A stretch of 64,000 bases of DNA from Pseudomonas ovata (GCF_003131185.1 NZ_QFFU01000003.1:186001-250000); one strand, 5' to 3'. Counted from the first letter of the stretch, positions 8,169-17,414 are shown. Notes: generated from the sequence alone by a model not told the origin. Translations and numbers: made by a program.

Positions 8169-8892
8169 AACCGGGCATCCTCAGGCGGGCTTCCAGGGCA
8201 CGGCCGGCCAAATTGACGAGGTAACTCAACAGCCCGAAAAAGCTCAGGATCAGAATCATCAACTCGATGACGTTGTCGCTCTGGGTCCAGATCATGATCG
8301 AGGCGTAGGTGATGTCATTGACGGCAATGGCCGAGCCGACGGCGGTCATCTTCACCAGGTCGATGAGGTTGTTGACCAGCGCCGGCAAGGCGAAACGCAG
8401 CGCCAGAGGCAACTGCACGTACCACAGCAACTGGCGCTGGTTGAAGGCCAGCGAACGGGCGGCCTCCAGAGTTACCGCCGGCACCGCCTCGATGCCGGCG
8501 CGCAAGGACTCGGCATGGAAGGCGCCCTTGTGCAGGGAAATCACAATCACCACCCAGGCAAACGGCGTCAGCGGGTTGGCCGCGCCCACCGCCTGGGTCA
8601 GGAGCATGTTCAACACCAGAAAAGCGCAATACAGCTGCACCAGCGTGGGGGTGTTGCGCGTGACCTCGATGAACAACCGCGCCGGCAACACCAGCCAGCG
8701 CCGGCTACTGGTCAGCGCGGCCGCCAGCCCGATGCCGACCAACAGGCTGCCGATGATCGACAGCCCGCACAGCAGCACGGTGGTCAGTGCGCCGCCGAGC
8801 AGGCTGCTACGTGAATAGCCATCGAGCAGGAAGCCATAGTCCAGGCCCAGCGGTGCGGTCCAGTGGATGAACCCTTGCAGCCAGGCGTTCAT
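8158..8892 (-). CDS. Amino-acid ABC transporter permease (first subunit)
   Basis: HisMQ-family permease of 244 residues with an EAA loop EAARSLAFNQRQLLWYVQLP and several membrane segments. It lies 36 bases downstream of the binding-protein gene and overlaps the second permease by 11 bases. Together with that protein and the ATPase it completes an uptake transporter for a polar amino acid. Confidence 0.92.
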   Translation of the reverse strand: MNAWLQGFIHWTAPLGLDYGFLLDGYSRSSLLGGALTTVLLCGLSIIGSLLVGIGLAAALTSSRRWLVLPARLFIEVTRNTPTLVQLYCAFLVLNMLLTQAVGAANPLTPFAWVVIVISLHKGAFHAESLRAGIEAVPAVTLEAARSLAFNQRQLLWYVQLPLALRFALPALVNNLIDLVKMTAVGSAIAVNDITYASIMIWTQSDNVIELMILILSFFGLLSYLVNLAGRALEARLRMPGYGH

Positions 8893-8928
8893 GAGCGCAC
8901 CGCGCGGCCGGCACGTCGCGTCGCGACC

Positions 8929-9768
8929 TCAACCACCACTGGCCTGCTGTTCGGCTTGCAGGCTGACCAGCGCCGGGGAGGCCGGGGTGATGGCGTTGGC
9001 CTTCTCGCGCGCGATTAGCCAGCCGCTGCGGTGCCAGCCCTTAACGATGCCGTCGAGGCGCGCCTGGGTGTCGGTCTCGCCGGTGCGGGTCCAGATCACT
9101 GACGGCGCGGGGTTGAGTTCCGGCGTGATGGCGCGGTAGTTGGCCCATTCGCCGCCCTTGGCCACCAACGGGTTGATCAGCGTGGCATCGTGCACGGCGG
9201 CCACGCAGTTGCTGCCGCGCAGGGCCAGCAGCGACTCGGCCGAACTCTTGAACGCCTTGAGCTGCACGCCGAGCTGGATCAGCGGCTGGGTGTAGCTGCT
9301 GCCCTGCGAGGTGCACACCGGCTGGTCCTTGAGCTGCGCCCAGGAGGTGATCGGACTGTCCTTGGCGACCACGGCGGTACCGCCGACCTTGTAGAACGGT
9401 GTTGGCACATGGCCCAGCAGCTTGTCGCGGTCGATGTTCCATTCCATGTTGGCGATCAGCAGGTCGACCTTGCCCTGTTGCAGGAACTGCACGCGATTGG
9501 CCGGCAGGACCGAGACCAGCTCGACCTCCACCCCTAGTTGCCGGGCCAGGTCACGGGCCATGTCGACGTTCAGGCCTACCGGCTGCTGAGTGGCCGGGTC
9601 CAGCGCCCCGAACGGTCCGCCCGAAAGCATGACCCCGACCACGATACGCTCGCGCTGCTGGACCTTGTCCAGCGTGGCATCGGCCCAGGCCGACACCGCA
9701 ACGGTGGTGCTGGCGGTGGCCAACAGCGCGCCGATCAGCTGCTTTCGAGCCTTGAACAACAGTGACAT
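8929..9768 (-). CDS. Amino-acid ABC transporter periplasmic binding protein
   Basis: Family 3 solute-binding protein, 279 residues from the ATG at 9768, chosen because GAGGAATTGCC precedes it; an upstream in-frame start at 9804 has no such site. The signal peptide ends at about SAWA-DATL. Family features are ERIVVGVMLSGGPFGALDP, GLNVDMARDLARQLGVEVEL and QQGKVDLLIANM. It is the first gene of the sulfur amino-acid operon and diverges from the LysR gene across a 240-base AT-rich region. Two Cys residues (in PVCTSQGSS and GSNCVAA) are seen, and the ligand is unknown. Confidence 0.9.
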   Translation of the reverse strand: MSLLFKARKQLIGALLATASTTVAVSAWADATLDKVQQRERIVVGVMLSGGPFGALDPATQQPVGLNVDMARDLARQLGVEVELVSVLPANRVQFLQQGKVDLLIANMEWNIDRDKLLGHVPTPFYKVGGTAVVAKDSPITSWAQLKDQPVCTSQGSSYTQPLIQLGVQLKAFKSSAESLLALRGSNCVAAVHDATLINPLVAKGGEWANYRAITPELNPAPSVIWTRTGETDTQARLDGIVKGWHRSGWLIAREKANAITPASPALVSLQAEQQASGG

Positions 9769-10008
9769 GGCAATTCCTCGTCCACGGCCGGGGCGTCCGG
9801 CCAACTGGGCGGCATCCTAGGCAGTCGACCGAGGGAACGGAAATGCAAAGATCTAATATTGTTATAACTTAAAAAACAGCGCACATGACAAAGGCGTAGA
9901 AAACCAATAAATACAGCAGACAAGCGTCATTGAGCGAGCCCTTTACGCACGAACACATAATGATATCTAATCAGTCAGACACTGCCGCTTATGTGAATCG
10001 ACGCTGAT
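9769..10008. promoter_or_regulatory. Divergent promoter region between ABC operon and LysR gene
   Basis: A 240-base intergenic stretch, clearly more AT-rich than its surroundings around 9845-9890 and 9950-9975. AGATCTAAT (9849-9857) and GATATCTAAT (9961-9970) are partial direct copies. Such a layout is typical for LysR control of a divergent operon, but I cannot fix the exact operator or promoters. Confidence 0.4.
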
Positions 10009-10866
10009 ATGACTGAATCCATCCTAGACCTGGAGTTGCTGCGCACCTTCGTGGCCGTGGCCGACCACGCCAGCTTTGCCGAAGCCGGCCAGTCCCTGGC
10101 CCGCACGCAATCGTCCGTGACCCAGCACATGCAACGGCTGGAGCAACAAGTGGGCGTGGGGCTGTTTCACAAGCAGGGTCGGCACAAGGCACTGACCGAG
10201 GCGGGCCGGCAATTGCTGCGCCGCGCCCGACAGATGCTGGCGCTCAACGACGAGGCGCTCAATGCCCTGCGCGACAACACCCTGAGCGGCGTGCTGCGCA
10301 TCGGCTCGCCGCACGACATCGCCGACACCGTCCTGCCGCCGATCCTCAGCCACATCGCCCGATCAGCACCGAACCTGCGCCTGGAAATCGACGTCGGCCG
10401 TAGCCCGTTCCTGATGCAGGACCTGCACCGTGGCAAGGTCGACATGATTATCTCGACCCGCACCGATCCCGACCTGCAAGGCTTTGCCCTGCGCACCTCG
10501 CCGGTGTGGTGGATCTGCGCCGCGCATTACCAGCACGACCCGCTGCAGCCCCTGCCCCTGGTGCTGGTCGACGAGCCGAGCATTTACCGGCGCATGGCCC
10601 TGCAGGCGCTGGAACAGGCTGATATCGCCTGGCGCCAGGCCTACCTGGCCTCGAACCTGATCGGCATCAAGGCGGCGGTGCGTGCGGGCCTGGGCATCAC
10701 GGCGCGCAGCATGGAAATGGTCGGCCCGGACATGCGCGTGCTGGGTGAAAGCGACGGCCTGCCGCGCTTGCCGGACGTGACTTATCACCTGTGGGTAAGG
10801 CCCAACGCGGTCAACCCGATCATCCGCCAGGCCTATGCCCTGATTCGCAGCAGCCAAGGGCTTTAG
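10009..10866 (+). CDS. LysR-family transcriptional regulator
   Basis: Regulator of 285 residues. An N-terminal winged helix-turn-helix occupies about residues 5-65 (LRTFVAVADHASFAEAGQSL, RTQSSVTQHMQRLEQQVG), followed by a periplasmic-binding-like effector domain. It diverges from the sulfur amino-acid ABC/lyase operon, which it most likely controls (inference from layout). Its 3' end overlaps the convergent AraC gene by four bases. Confidence 0.9.
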   Translation: MTESILDLELLRTFVAVADHASFAEAGQSLARTQSSVTQHMQRLEQQVGVGLFHKQGRHKALTEAGRQLLRRARQMLALNDEALNALRDNTLSGVLRIGSPHDIADTVLPPILSHIARSAPNLRLEIDVGRSPFLMQDLHRGKVDMIISTRTDPDLQGFALRTSPVWWICAAHYQHDPLQPLPLVLVDEPSIYRRMALQALEQADIAWRQAYLASNLIGIKAAVRAGLGITARSMEMVGPDMRVLGESDGLPRLPDVTYHLWVRPNAVNPIIRQAYALIRSSQGL

Positions 10867-11630
10867 GGTGCCTGCCGATACTGACGCGGGGTAAAACCGG
10901 TCAGGGTCTTGAACTGGCGGGTAAAGGCGCTGTGGTCGGTGTAGCCGCACTGCAAGGCCACCTCGGTGATCGGCAGGTCAGTCAACAGCAGCCGATGGGC
11001 GTGCTCCAGGCGCACCTTGTGGATCATCTGCCGCGGGGTCAGGTGGAACACCCGCTTGCAGTAGCGCTCCAGTTGCGCCACGGAAATGCCGGCGATGCCG
11101 GTCAGTTCCTTCAAGGCGATCGGCCGCTGGAAGTGGGTACGGATATAGGCGTCCACGGCGGCCAGCCGCTGGTAGGCCGGGTGGCTGTCGCTGGCCGATT
11201 GCAGGTCGACGGAAATGCCCACCAGGCCAATGATGTCATCGTCGCGGTTGTACAACGGACGCTTGTGGGTCAGGCACCAACCGGGCTGGCGGCTGCCGTA
11301 CAGGTGCAGCTCGAGCTGGTCGTCCAGCACCAGGCCCTTTTCCAGCACACGCAGGTCCTGCTCGGTGTAGCCGCCACCGAACGGTGCCGGAAAGACCTCG
11401 GTGCTGGTCTTGCCCAGCAATGGCGCCAGGTGCCTGAACCCGCAGCGCTGCACCAGGGTGTGGTTGGCCAGGCGGTAGCGGGCCTGCACGTCCTTGATGA
11501 AGATCACGGCGTTGGGGATGGCATCGAGCAAGGGCAAGAGCGCCTGGACACCGACCAGCACCTGGTCAAGGCTGTCGGGGCGTTGCGCTGCGTTTTCCTG
11601 GCTCAGCGCCGCCAGCGCAGGTTGCATCAT
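10863..11630 (-). CDS. AraC-family regulator with N-terminal PAS domain
   Basis: 255 residues. A PAS-like sensory domain at about 30-145 (AIPNAVIFIKDVQARYRLAN, DDDIIGLVGISVDL) precedes a C-terminal AraC DNA-binding domain with the pattern ITEVALQCGYTDHSAFTRQF. It is divergent from the hydroxyproline genes across 209 bases and most likely regulates them. PAS-AraC regulators of this type accompany hydroxyproline clusters in other pseudomonads (family knowledge). Confidence 0.88.
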   Translation of the reverse strand: MMQPALAALSQENAAQRPDSLDQVLVGVQALLPLLDAIPNAVIFIKDVQARYRLANHTLVQRCGFRHLAPLLGKTSTEVFPAPFGGGYTEQDLRVLEKGLVLDDQLELHLYGSRQPGWCLTHKRPLYNRDDDIIGLVGISVDLQSASDSHPAYQRLAAVDAYIRTHFQRPIALKELTGIAGISVAQLERYCKRVFHLTPRQMIHKVRLEHAHRLLLTDLPITEVALQCGYTDHSAFTRQFKTLTGFTPRQYRQAP

Positions 11631-11722
11631 GGCTCGTCATCCTTCGGGCTCGGGCGCCTGATCACGGCGCAAACGCCGAGCTTGCCCGGCGCTGGCGGCC
11701 TTGTCGAGCATGACAGCCGGTT

Positions 11723-11736
11723 GGCACAACTGTGCC
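11723..11736. promoter_or_regulatory. GGCACA-TGTGCC palindrome upstream of hydroxyproline genes
   Basis: GGCACA and TGTGCC form a perfect inverted repeat with a 2-base centre, 104 bases ahead of the epimerase start and in the gap with the divergent PAS-AraC gene. It could be an operator. It does not fit sigma-54 spacing, because GG and GC are 9 rather than 10 bases apart. Confidence 0.35.
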
Positions 11737-11839
11737 GATTTCGTCATCGACATTGATGAAAAGCCTCAAGCGCCACAGGGCGTGGCGGTGCACTGTATGA
11801 GCACACCCGCCCTGCCCCTTCCGGGTGAAGGATTCCTGC

Positions 11840-12766
11840 ATGAAGCAGCTACGTGTCATCGACTCCCACACCGGCGGCGAACCGACCCGCCTGGTGCTCG
11901 ACGGCTTTCCACCGCTGGCCGGCGCGACCCTGGCCGAACAGCGCGATGCCTTGCGCGAGACGCACGATCAATGGCGCCGCGCCTGCCTGCTGGAGCCGCG
12001 CGGCAATGATGTGCTGGTCGGCGCACTGTACTGCGCGCCCGTGTCGCCCGACGCGGTGTGCGGGGTGATCTTCTTCAACAACGCCGGCTACCTGGGCATG
12101 TGCGGCCACGGCACCATCGGCCTGATCGCTTCCTTGCATCACCTGGGCAGGATCGCGCCGGGTGAGCATCGGATCGACACGCCGGTGGGCACGGTCACCG
12201 CCACCCTGCATGACGATGGCGCGGTGACCGTGGCCAATGTGCCGTCGTACCGCTACCGCCGCCAGGTGGCCGTCGAGGTGCCCGGCTACGGCCTGTTCCA
12301 CGGCGACATTGCCTGGGGTGGCAACTGGTTCTTTCTGGTCAGCGAGCATGGCCAGGCCCTCCAACTGAGCAATGCCGAGCGCCTGACCGACCTGACCTGG
12401 AAGATGCTCCAGGCCCTGCAAGACCAGGGCATCTACGGTGCCGACAATGCCGTGATCGATCATATCGAGCTGTTTGCCGACGACGAGCAGGCCGACAGCC
12501 GCAACTTCGTCATGTGCCCCGGCAAGGCTTACGACCGCTCGCCGTGCGGCACCGGCACCAGCGCCAAGCTGGCCTGCCTGGCCGCCGACGGCACGCTGGC
12601 CGCGGGTGAGCGCTGGGTGCAGGCGAGCATCACCGGCAGCCAGTTCGAGGCCCGGTACGAATGGGACGGCGAGCAGGTGCGGCCATTGATCACCGGTCGC
12701 GCCTACATGACCGCCGACAGCACCCTGCTGATCGATGAGCAGGATCCGTTTGCCTGGGGTATCTGA
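11840..12766 (+). CDS. 4-hydroxyproline 2-epimerase (proline racemase family)
   Basis: Converts trans-4-hydroxy-L-proline to cis-4-hydroxy-D-proline, the first step of hydroxyproline use. 308 residues, typical length. Both catalytic cysteines are present: Cys88 in [10 protein letters not shown] and Cys236 in [10 protein letters not shown]. Two cysteines mark racemases/epimerases, as against dehydratases with a Ser/Thr. The ATG at 11840 has GAAGGA seven bases ahead; an upstream in-frame GTG at 11825 is less likely. It starts the run with the deaminase and the FAD oxidase. Confidence 0.9.
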   Translation: MKQLRVIDSHTGGEPTRLVLDGFPPLAGATLAEQRDALRETHDQWRRACLLEPRGNDVLVGALYCAPVSPDAVCGVIFFNNAGYLGMCGHGTIGLIASLHHLGRIAPGEHRIDTPVGTVTATLHDDGAVTVANVPSYRYRRQVAVEVPGYGLFHGDIAWGGNWFFLVSEHGQALQLSNAERLTDLTWKMLQALQDQGIYGADNAVIDHIELFADDEQADSRNFVMCPGKAYDRSPCGTGTSAKLACLAADGTLAAGERWVQASITGSQFEARYEWDGEQVRPLITGRAYMTADSTLLIDEQDPFAWGI

Positions 12767-12830
12767 AGCCCCGCCCCACCTTTGTCTTCAACGCCTGCGC
12801 GGTTCGCCGCCGGGCCGCCTGTGAGGAACG

Positions 12831-13781
12831 ATGATGAACACTGATATTTTCACCGGCACTATTGCGGCCCTGATGACCCCCTGCACCGCCAGGCGCACGC
12901 CGGACTTCGACGCGCTGGTGCGCAAGGGCCGAGAGCTGATCGAACTGGGCATGGGGGGCGTGGTGTATTGCGGCTCGATGGGCGACTGGCCGCTGCTGAC
13001 CGAAGCCGAGCGCCAGGAAGGTGTGGCGTGCCTGGTCGCTGCGGGTGTGCCGACCATCGTCGGCACCGGCGCGGTCAACAGCCGCGAAGCGATCGCCCAC
13101 GCCGCCCATGCCGCGCAGGTGGGGGCAAAGGGCCTGATGGTCATCCCGCGGGTGTTGTCGCGCGGGGCCTCGCCGGCTGCACAGGAAGCGCACTTTTCGG
13201 CCATTCTGGCGGCAGCGCCCGCGCTGCCGGCGGTGATCTACAACAGCCCCTACTACGGCTTTGTCACCCGTGCCGAGCTGTTCTTCAAGCTGCGGCGCCA
13301 GCACCCGAACCTGATCGGCTTCAAGGAGTTTGGCGGGGCCGCCGACATGCGCTACGCCGCCGAGCACATCACCTCCCAGGACGACGAGGTGATCCTGATG
13401 GCCGGCGTCGACACCCAGGTGGTGCATGGCTTCGTCAACTGCGGCGCCAGCGGCGCGATCACCGGGATCGGCAACGCGCTGCCACGCGAAGTGCTGCACC
13501 TGGTCGAACTGAGCAAGCAGGCTGCCCGAGGCGATGCGCTGGCCAGGCGCCAGGCCGAGGAACTGGCCAGCGCACTGCAGGTGCTGTCGTCCTTCGACGA
13601 AGGCACCGACCTGGTGCTGTACTACAAGTACCTGATGGTGCTTAACGGCGACCTCGAGTACAGCCTGCACTTCAACGCCACCGATGCACTGAGCGACGCC
13701 CAGCGTGGTTATGCCGAACAACAGTACGCGCTGTTTCGCCAGTGGTACGCGCAGTGGTCCGTCGCGCAGAATGTGGCTTGA
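12831..13781 (+). CDS. Pyrroline-4-hydroxy-2-carboxylate deaminase (DapA family)
   Basis: DapA/NAL superfamily TIM-barrel lyase, 316 residues. The Schiff-base lysine is in LIGFKEFGG and the conserved tyrosine in AVIYNSPYYGF. DapA homologues next to a hydroxyproline epimerase and a D-amino-acid oxidase convert 1-pyrroline-4-hydroxy-2-carboxylate to 2-oxoglutarate semialdehyde. That role fits here. Its stop TGA overlaps the ATG of the next gene by one base. Two adjacent ATG codons (12831, 12834) are possible starts. Confidence 0.85.
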   Translation: MMNTDIFTGTIAALMTPCTARRTPDFDALVRKGRELIELGMGGVVYCGSMGDWPLLTEAERQEGVACLVAAGVPTIVGTGAVNSREAIAHAAHAAQVGAKGLMVIPRVLSRGASPAAQEAHFSAILAAAPALPAVIYNSPYYGFVTRAELFFKLRRQHPNLIGFKEFGGAADMRYAAEHITSQDDEVILMAGVDTQVVHGFVNCGASGAITGIGNALPREVLHLVELSKQAARGDALARRQAEELASALQVLSSFDEGTDLVLYYKYLMVLNGDLEYSLHFNATDALSDAQRGYAEQQYALFRQWYAQWSVAQNVA

Positions 13782-15046
13782 TGAACGCCCCGATGGCGGC
13801 CTCTGATCCAGCAGACGTCGTTGTGGTCGGTGCCGGCATTGTCGGCGTCGCCTGCGCCGTGCAACTGGCGCGGCAGAACCTGCGCGTGGTGGTGGTCGAC
13901 CGCCAGGCGCCCGGCCAGGGCGCCTCGTTCGGCAATGCCGGGCACCTGGCCACCGAACAGGTGTTTCCCATCGCCGATGCGTCGATTCTCAAGCGCCTGC
14001 CGGCCATGCTCACCGACCCGATGGGGCCGCTGCGCCTGGACTGGAAGTACCTGCCACGCGCCCTGCCCTGGTTCACGCGCCTGCTGCTGAACCTGCGGCC
14101 GGCGCCGTTCCAGCGTACGGTGGCCGGCCTGCGTACACTCAATGAAGGCAGCCTGGCGGCCTGGCAGCGCCTGCTGGCGAGCATCGGCCAGCCCGAGCTG
14201 TTTCGGCACGACGGCTCATTGCTGATGTTCGAGCACAGCGCTTCGCGCCCGGCCGTCGAGGCTTTGCAGGCACGCCTGCGCCAACAGCAGGTGCCGGTCG
14301 AGTACTGGGCAACCAGCCAGGTGCGCGATGCCGCGCCGCACTTGAGCGAGCACCTGCAAGGCGGTCTGTTCTTTCCGGCCACCGGGCACTTTATCGACCC
14401 GCTGGGTGTGGTCGACGCACTGGTCAAGGCAGCCAGAGGCTGTGGCGTGCAGTTCATGCAACGCGAGGTGAGCGGCGGGCACCTGCATGCGGGCGGCGTG
14501 TCGCTGGCGACCGGTCAGGGCCCGCTGGCGGCGCAGCGGGTGCTGATTGCCTGCGGCGCGCATTCGGCGCCCCTGACCCAGGCCCTGACCGGCAAGCGCG
14601 TGCCGCTGGACACCGAGCGCGGCTATCACTTGATGCTGCCCCACGAGCACGCGCGCCTGCCGTTTGCGGTCACCTCGCTGGAGCGCCGGTTCATCATGAC
14701 GCCCATGGCCGCTGGATTGCGCCTGGCCGGCACGGTGGAATTCGCCGGACTTGAGCGCCCGCCGAACATGGCACGGGCCTGGCAACTGCACCGCTTGAGC
14801 CAGGGCCTGTTCAACCAGGCACTGAGTGTCGAGGGCGCCACGCCATGGATGGGGTTTCGTCCCTCGCTGCCGGACTCGCTGCCGGTCATTGACCGGTTGG
14901 AAAACGGCCGGGTCCTGCTTGCCTTCGGCCATCAGCACCTGGGGTTGACCCAGGCGGCGCTGACGGCCGAATGGGTGGCCGCCCTGCTGCGGCCATCGGT
15001 GACCGACCGACCGACACTGAAGCCCTATCGGCTGGACCGGTTCTGA
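13781..15046 (+). CDS. D-hydroxyproline oxidase/dehydrogenase (DadA-like, FAD)
   Basis: FAD-dependent oxidoreductase of the DAO family, 421 residues. The dinucleotide-binding motif VVVVGAGIVGVACAVQLAR is near the N-terminus and the FAD-contacting GQGASFGNAGHLATE follows. It would oxidise cis-4-hydroxy-D-proline to the pyrroline acid used by the upstream deaminase. It is coupled to that gene by a TGATG overlap. The semialdehyde dehydrogenase that would finish the pathway is not in this cluster. Confidence 0.85.
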   Translation: MNAPMAASDPADVVVVGAGIVGVACAVQLARQNLRVVVVDRQAPGQGASFGNAGHLATEQVFPIADASILKRLPAMLTDPMGPLRLDWKYLPRALPWFTRLLLNLRPAPFQRTVAGLRTLNEGSLAAWQRLLASIGQPELFRHDGSLLMFEHSASRPAVEALQARLRQQQVPVEYWATSQVRDAAPHLSEHLQGGLFFPATGHFIDPLGVVDALVKAARGCGVQFMQREVSGGHLHAGGVSLATGQGPLAAQRVLIACGAHSAPLTQALTGKRVPLDTERGYHLMLPHEHARLPFAVTSLERRFIMTPMAAGLRLAGTVEFAGLERPPNMARAWQLHRLSQGLFNQALSVEGATPWMGFRPSLPDSLPVIDRLENGRVLLAFGHQHLGLTQAALTAEWVAALLRPSVTDRPTLKPYRLDRF

Positions 15047-15057
15047 ACGAAGGGCCC

Positions 15058-15732
15058 TCAGGCAGCGTCGTCGGTGAAGTCCAGGTCAATGACCTGATAA
15101 AACGCCGCCTCGGTGTCGGCCACGTTCCACACTGCCAGCAAGGCATGATGGCCCTGACGCCGGGGCAGAGGCACTTCGTGGACCGTAGGGTTTCGCGCCA
15201 TCAGCTTCTCCTCGGCTTCATCGCCCCAATAAGGCTGGTAATCATTGAGCACGACATGGATGGGCTCGTCCTCGAAGTGCGCCCTGACCAATTGCTGGCC
15301 CGAATCCCAGCCGTCCCGGGTGATCCAGTAGGTCCAGCGGCGGGTCTTGTGCGGCCTGGAGTAGTTCCATTCCACGGTCAGGGTCGAATCGGGGCTGACA
15401 GGGTGTTTGGGCCAGTGACTGCCGGGCTGATTGAGCTTCAGGCGTGCATCGGTATGCCCGCCGCTGGCGATGAAGCCATCGGCAGGCGGGGTCTTGCCGG
15501 CGACATCATCCGGGGCGTCGGGATCCTTGTAGCCGGCGGCGGTGCCGGGAAAGCCTTTGCCGCCCTCGACTTCGTTCATCTGGCCTTCATCGAGTTCGCC
15601 TTGCTCATTGAGATAAACCGCGCGTGATTTGGGACTGACCACGCGCCCGTGCCGGGGCTGCTGTGCTTCAAGATAGGCAAACAACCGGTTGAGGGTGTCA
15701 TTGATCAGGGTTCTGAGTTCTCGGGTTCTCAT
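15058..15732 (-). CDS. AA10-type lytic polysaccharide monooxygenase, no visible signal peptide
   Basis: 224 residues from the ATG at 15732. The body matches AA10 copper monooxygenases: HGRVVSPKSRAVYL with His28 in place of the usual mature N-terminal histidine, a second brace histidine His128 in RPHKTRRWTYWITRDGWD, and Phe211 in FYQVIDLDF. AA10 enzymes need a free N-terminal His made by signal peptidase. Here His28 follows MRTRELRTLINDTLNRLFAY, which is charged and lacks a hydrophobic core. Extending to the next upstream start adds no signal sequence either. The protein may be exported another way, processed, or not work as a classical LPMO. No chitin-binding module is attached. Confidence 0.8.
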   Translation of the reverse strand: MRTRELRTLINDTLNRLFAYLEAQQPRHGRVVSPKSRAVYLNEQGELDEGQMNEVEGGKGFPGTAAGYKDPDAPDDVAGKTPPADGFIASGGHTDARLKLNQPGSHWPKHPVSPDSTLTVEWNYSRPHKTRRWTYWITRDGWDSGQQLVRAHFEDEPIHVVLNDYQPYWGDEAEEKLMARNPTVHEVPLPRRQGHHALLAVWNVADTEAAFYQVIDLDFTDDAA

Positions 15733-15917
15733 GGTGTGCAGTCTCCATTCATGCAAGAAAGCCTGGACCGCATGTGGCTCGCCGTCGGCTTCTTCACGGC
15801 TGGAGCCGCACACTCGACACCGCTCAGGCAACCCGCCGCCTCCTGGCGTGCGGTCCACCGGAGACTAGCAAAGCCGCCTGGGCGGCACACCTCGCAGAAC
15901 TCATAGGTCGATGCCGG

Positions 15918-17336
15918 TCAAGAGGCCTGTGAAGCCAGGGATTCGGCTTTGACGTCACGCGGTGGGGGCTTCCTGAAACGGAACACGCACCACAACGCCA
16001 GGATCCACACCGGGATCATGAACACCGACACGCGGATGCCGGGAATCATCAGCATGATGACCAGGATCATGGCCATGAATGCCAGGCACAGGATATTGCC
16101 GAACGGGTACCACAACGCCCGGAAATACAGGGCCTCGCCCCTGGTGTTCATCGCCCGGCGAAAGCGCAGGTGGGTCAGGGTGATCATCACCCAGTTGATC
16201 AGCAGGGCCGACACCGCCAGGGTCATCATCAGTTCGAAGGCGTTACCCGGCACCAGGTAATTGATCAGCAGGCACACCCCGGTGATCGCCGCGCTGGCCA
16301 TGACCGCCGGCACCGGAATACCGCGGCGGTTGACCTTGAGGAACACCTTTGGCGCATTGCCCTGCTCGGCCAGGCCGAACAGCATGCGGCTCATGCAATA
16401 GGCACCGCTGTTGTACACCGACAAGGCGGCAGTCAGGATCACGAAGTTGAGCACATGGGCGGCGACGTCATTGCCGATCAGCGAAAAGATCTTCACGAAC
16501 GGGCTGGCGCCGTAGGCGTCCTGCGACGCCGACAGGCTGAGCAACAACTGGTCCCACGGGTACAGCGAGAGCAGCAGGGTCAGGGCGCCGACATAGAAAA
16601 TGATGATGCGGTACACCACCTGGTTGATTGCCTTGGGAATCACCCGCCGCGGATTCTCGGATTCGGCGGCGGTGATGCCGACCATTTCCATGCCGCCAAA
16701 GGCAAACAGAATGAACGCCATCGCCATCAGCATGCCGCCCACGCCATTGGGGAAAAAGCCGCCATGCGCCCACAGGTTGCTGACCGACGCCTGGGGGCCG
16801 CCGGTGCCGCTGACCAGCAGGTAACTGGCCAGGGCGATCATGCCGACGATGGCGAAGACCTTGATGATCGCAAACCAGAACTCGGTCTCGCCGAAGGCTT
16901 TCACATTCGTCAGGTTGATCAGGTTGACCAGCACGAAGAAGGCCGCCGCACTGACCCAGATCGGGATGTCCGGCCACCAGAACTGCACGTATTTGCCCAC
17001 CGCCGTCAGTTCGGCCATGCACACCAGGGCGTACATCATCCAGTAGTTCCAGCCCGACAGGAAACCGGCAAAGCGGCCCCAGTACTGGGTGGCGAAATAG
17101 CCGAAGGAGCCGGCCACCGGCTCCTGTACCACCATTTCGCCCAGCTGGCGCATGATCAGAAAGGCGATCAGGCCGGCGATGGCGTAGCCCAGGATCATGG
17201 CGGGGCCGGCGGTTTTCAGCACCCCGGCCGAGCCCAGGAACAGGCCGGTGCCGATGGCGCCGCCCAGGGCGATCAGTTGAATGTGACGACTGCTCAGGCC
17301 GCGCGTGAGCCCGGCCGGTTGATGATCAGAACTCAT
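15918..17336 (-). CDS. Amino-acid permease of the AAT/APC family, likely for aromatic amino acids
   Basis: About 472 residues with twelve hydrophobic segments. The N-terminal signature LIALGGAIGTGLFLGSAGVL and EPVAGSFGYFATQYWG are typical of AAT-family proton symporters. It lies 78 bases downstream of tryptophan 2,3-dioxygenase on the same strand. Tryptophan or kynurenine uptake is therefore likely (inference). An A-rich Hfq/Crc-type motif lies just before its ribosome binding site. The ATG at 17336 follows AAAGG. Confidence 0.88.
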   Translation of the reverse strand: MSSDHQPAGLTRGLSSRHIQLIALGGAIGTGLFLGSAGVLKTAGPAMILGYAIAGLIAFLIMRQLGEMVVQEPVAGSFGYFATQYWGRFAGFLSGWNYWMMYALVCMAELTAVGKYVQFWWPDIPIWVSAAAFFVLVNLINLTNVKAFGETEFWFAIIKVFAIVGMIALASYLLVSGTGGPQASVSNLWAHGGFFPNGVGGMLMAMAFILFAFGGMEMVGITAAESENPRRVIPKAINQVVYRIIIFYVGALTLLLSLYPWDQLLLSLSASQDAYGASPFVKIFSLIGNDVAAHVLNFVILTAALSVYNSGAYCMSRMLFGLAEQGNAPKVFLKVNRRGIPVPAVMASAAITGVCLLINYLVPGNAFELMMTLAVSALLINWVMITLTHLRFRRAMNTRGEALYFRALWYPFGNILCLAFMAMILVIMLMIPGIRVSVFMIPVWILALWCVFRFRKPPPRDVKAESLASQAS

Positions 17337-17348
17337 GATGGGTGGACC

Positions 17349-17360
17349 TTTATTATTATT
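17349..17360 (-). promoter_or_regulatory. A-rich Hfq/Crc-type (CA) motif before the permease
   Basis: On the reverse strand the bases AATAATAATAAA sit directly before the AAGG of the permease. They fit the AANAANAA catabolite-repression motif bound by Hfq with Crc in Pseudomonas. This suggests translation is repressed during growth on preferred carbon sources. Confidence 0.55.
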
Positions 17361-17414
17361 GGCGATCACGCTGCCGTGCCGGGCACGACAGGCCATTGAG
17401 ACAGTGCAGCAAGG

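Noticed and set aside
11723..11736. Sigma-54 promoter reading of TTGGCACAACTGTGCC
   Set aside because: GG and GC are 9 bases apart instead of 10, and the symmetry fits an operator better.
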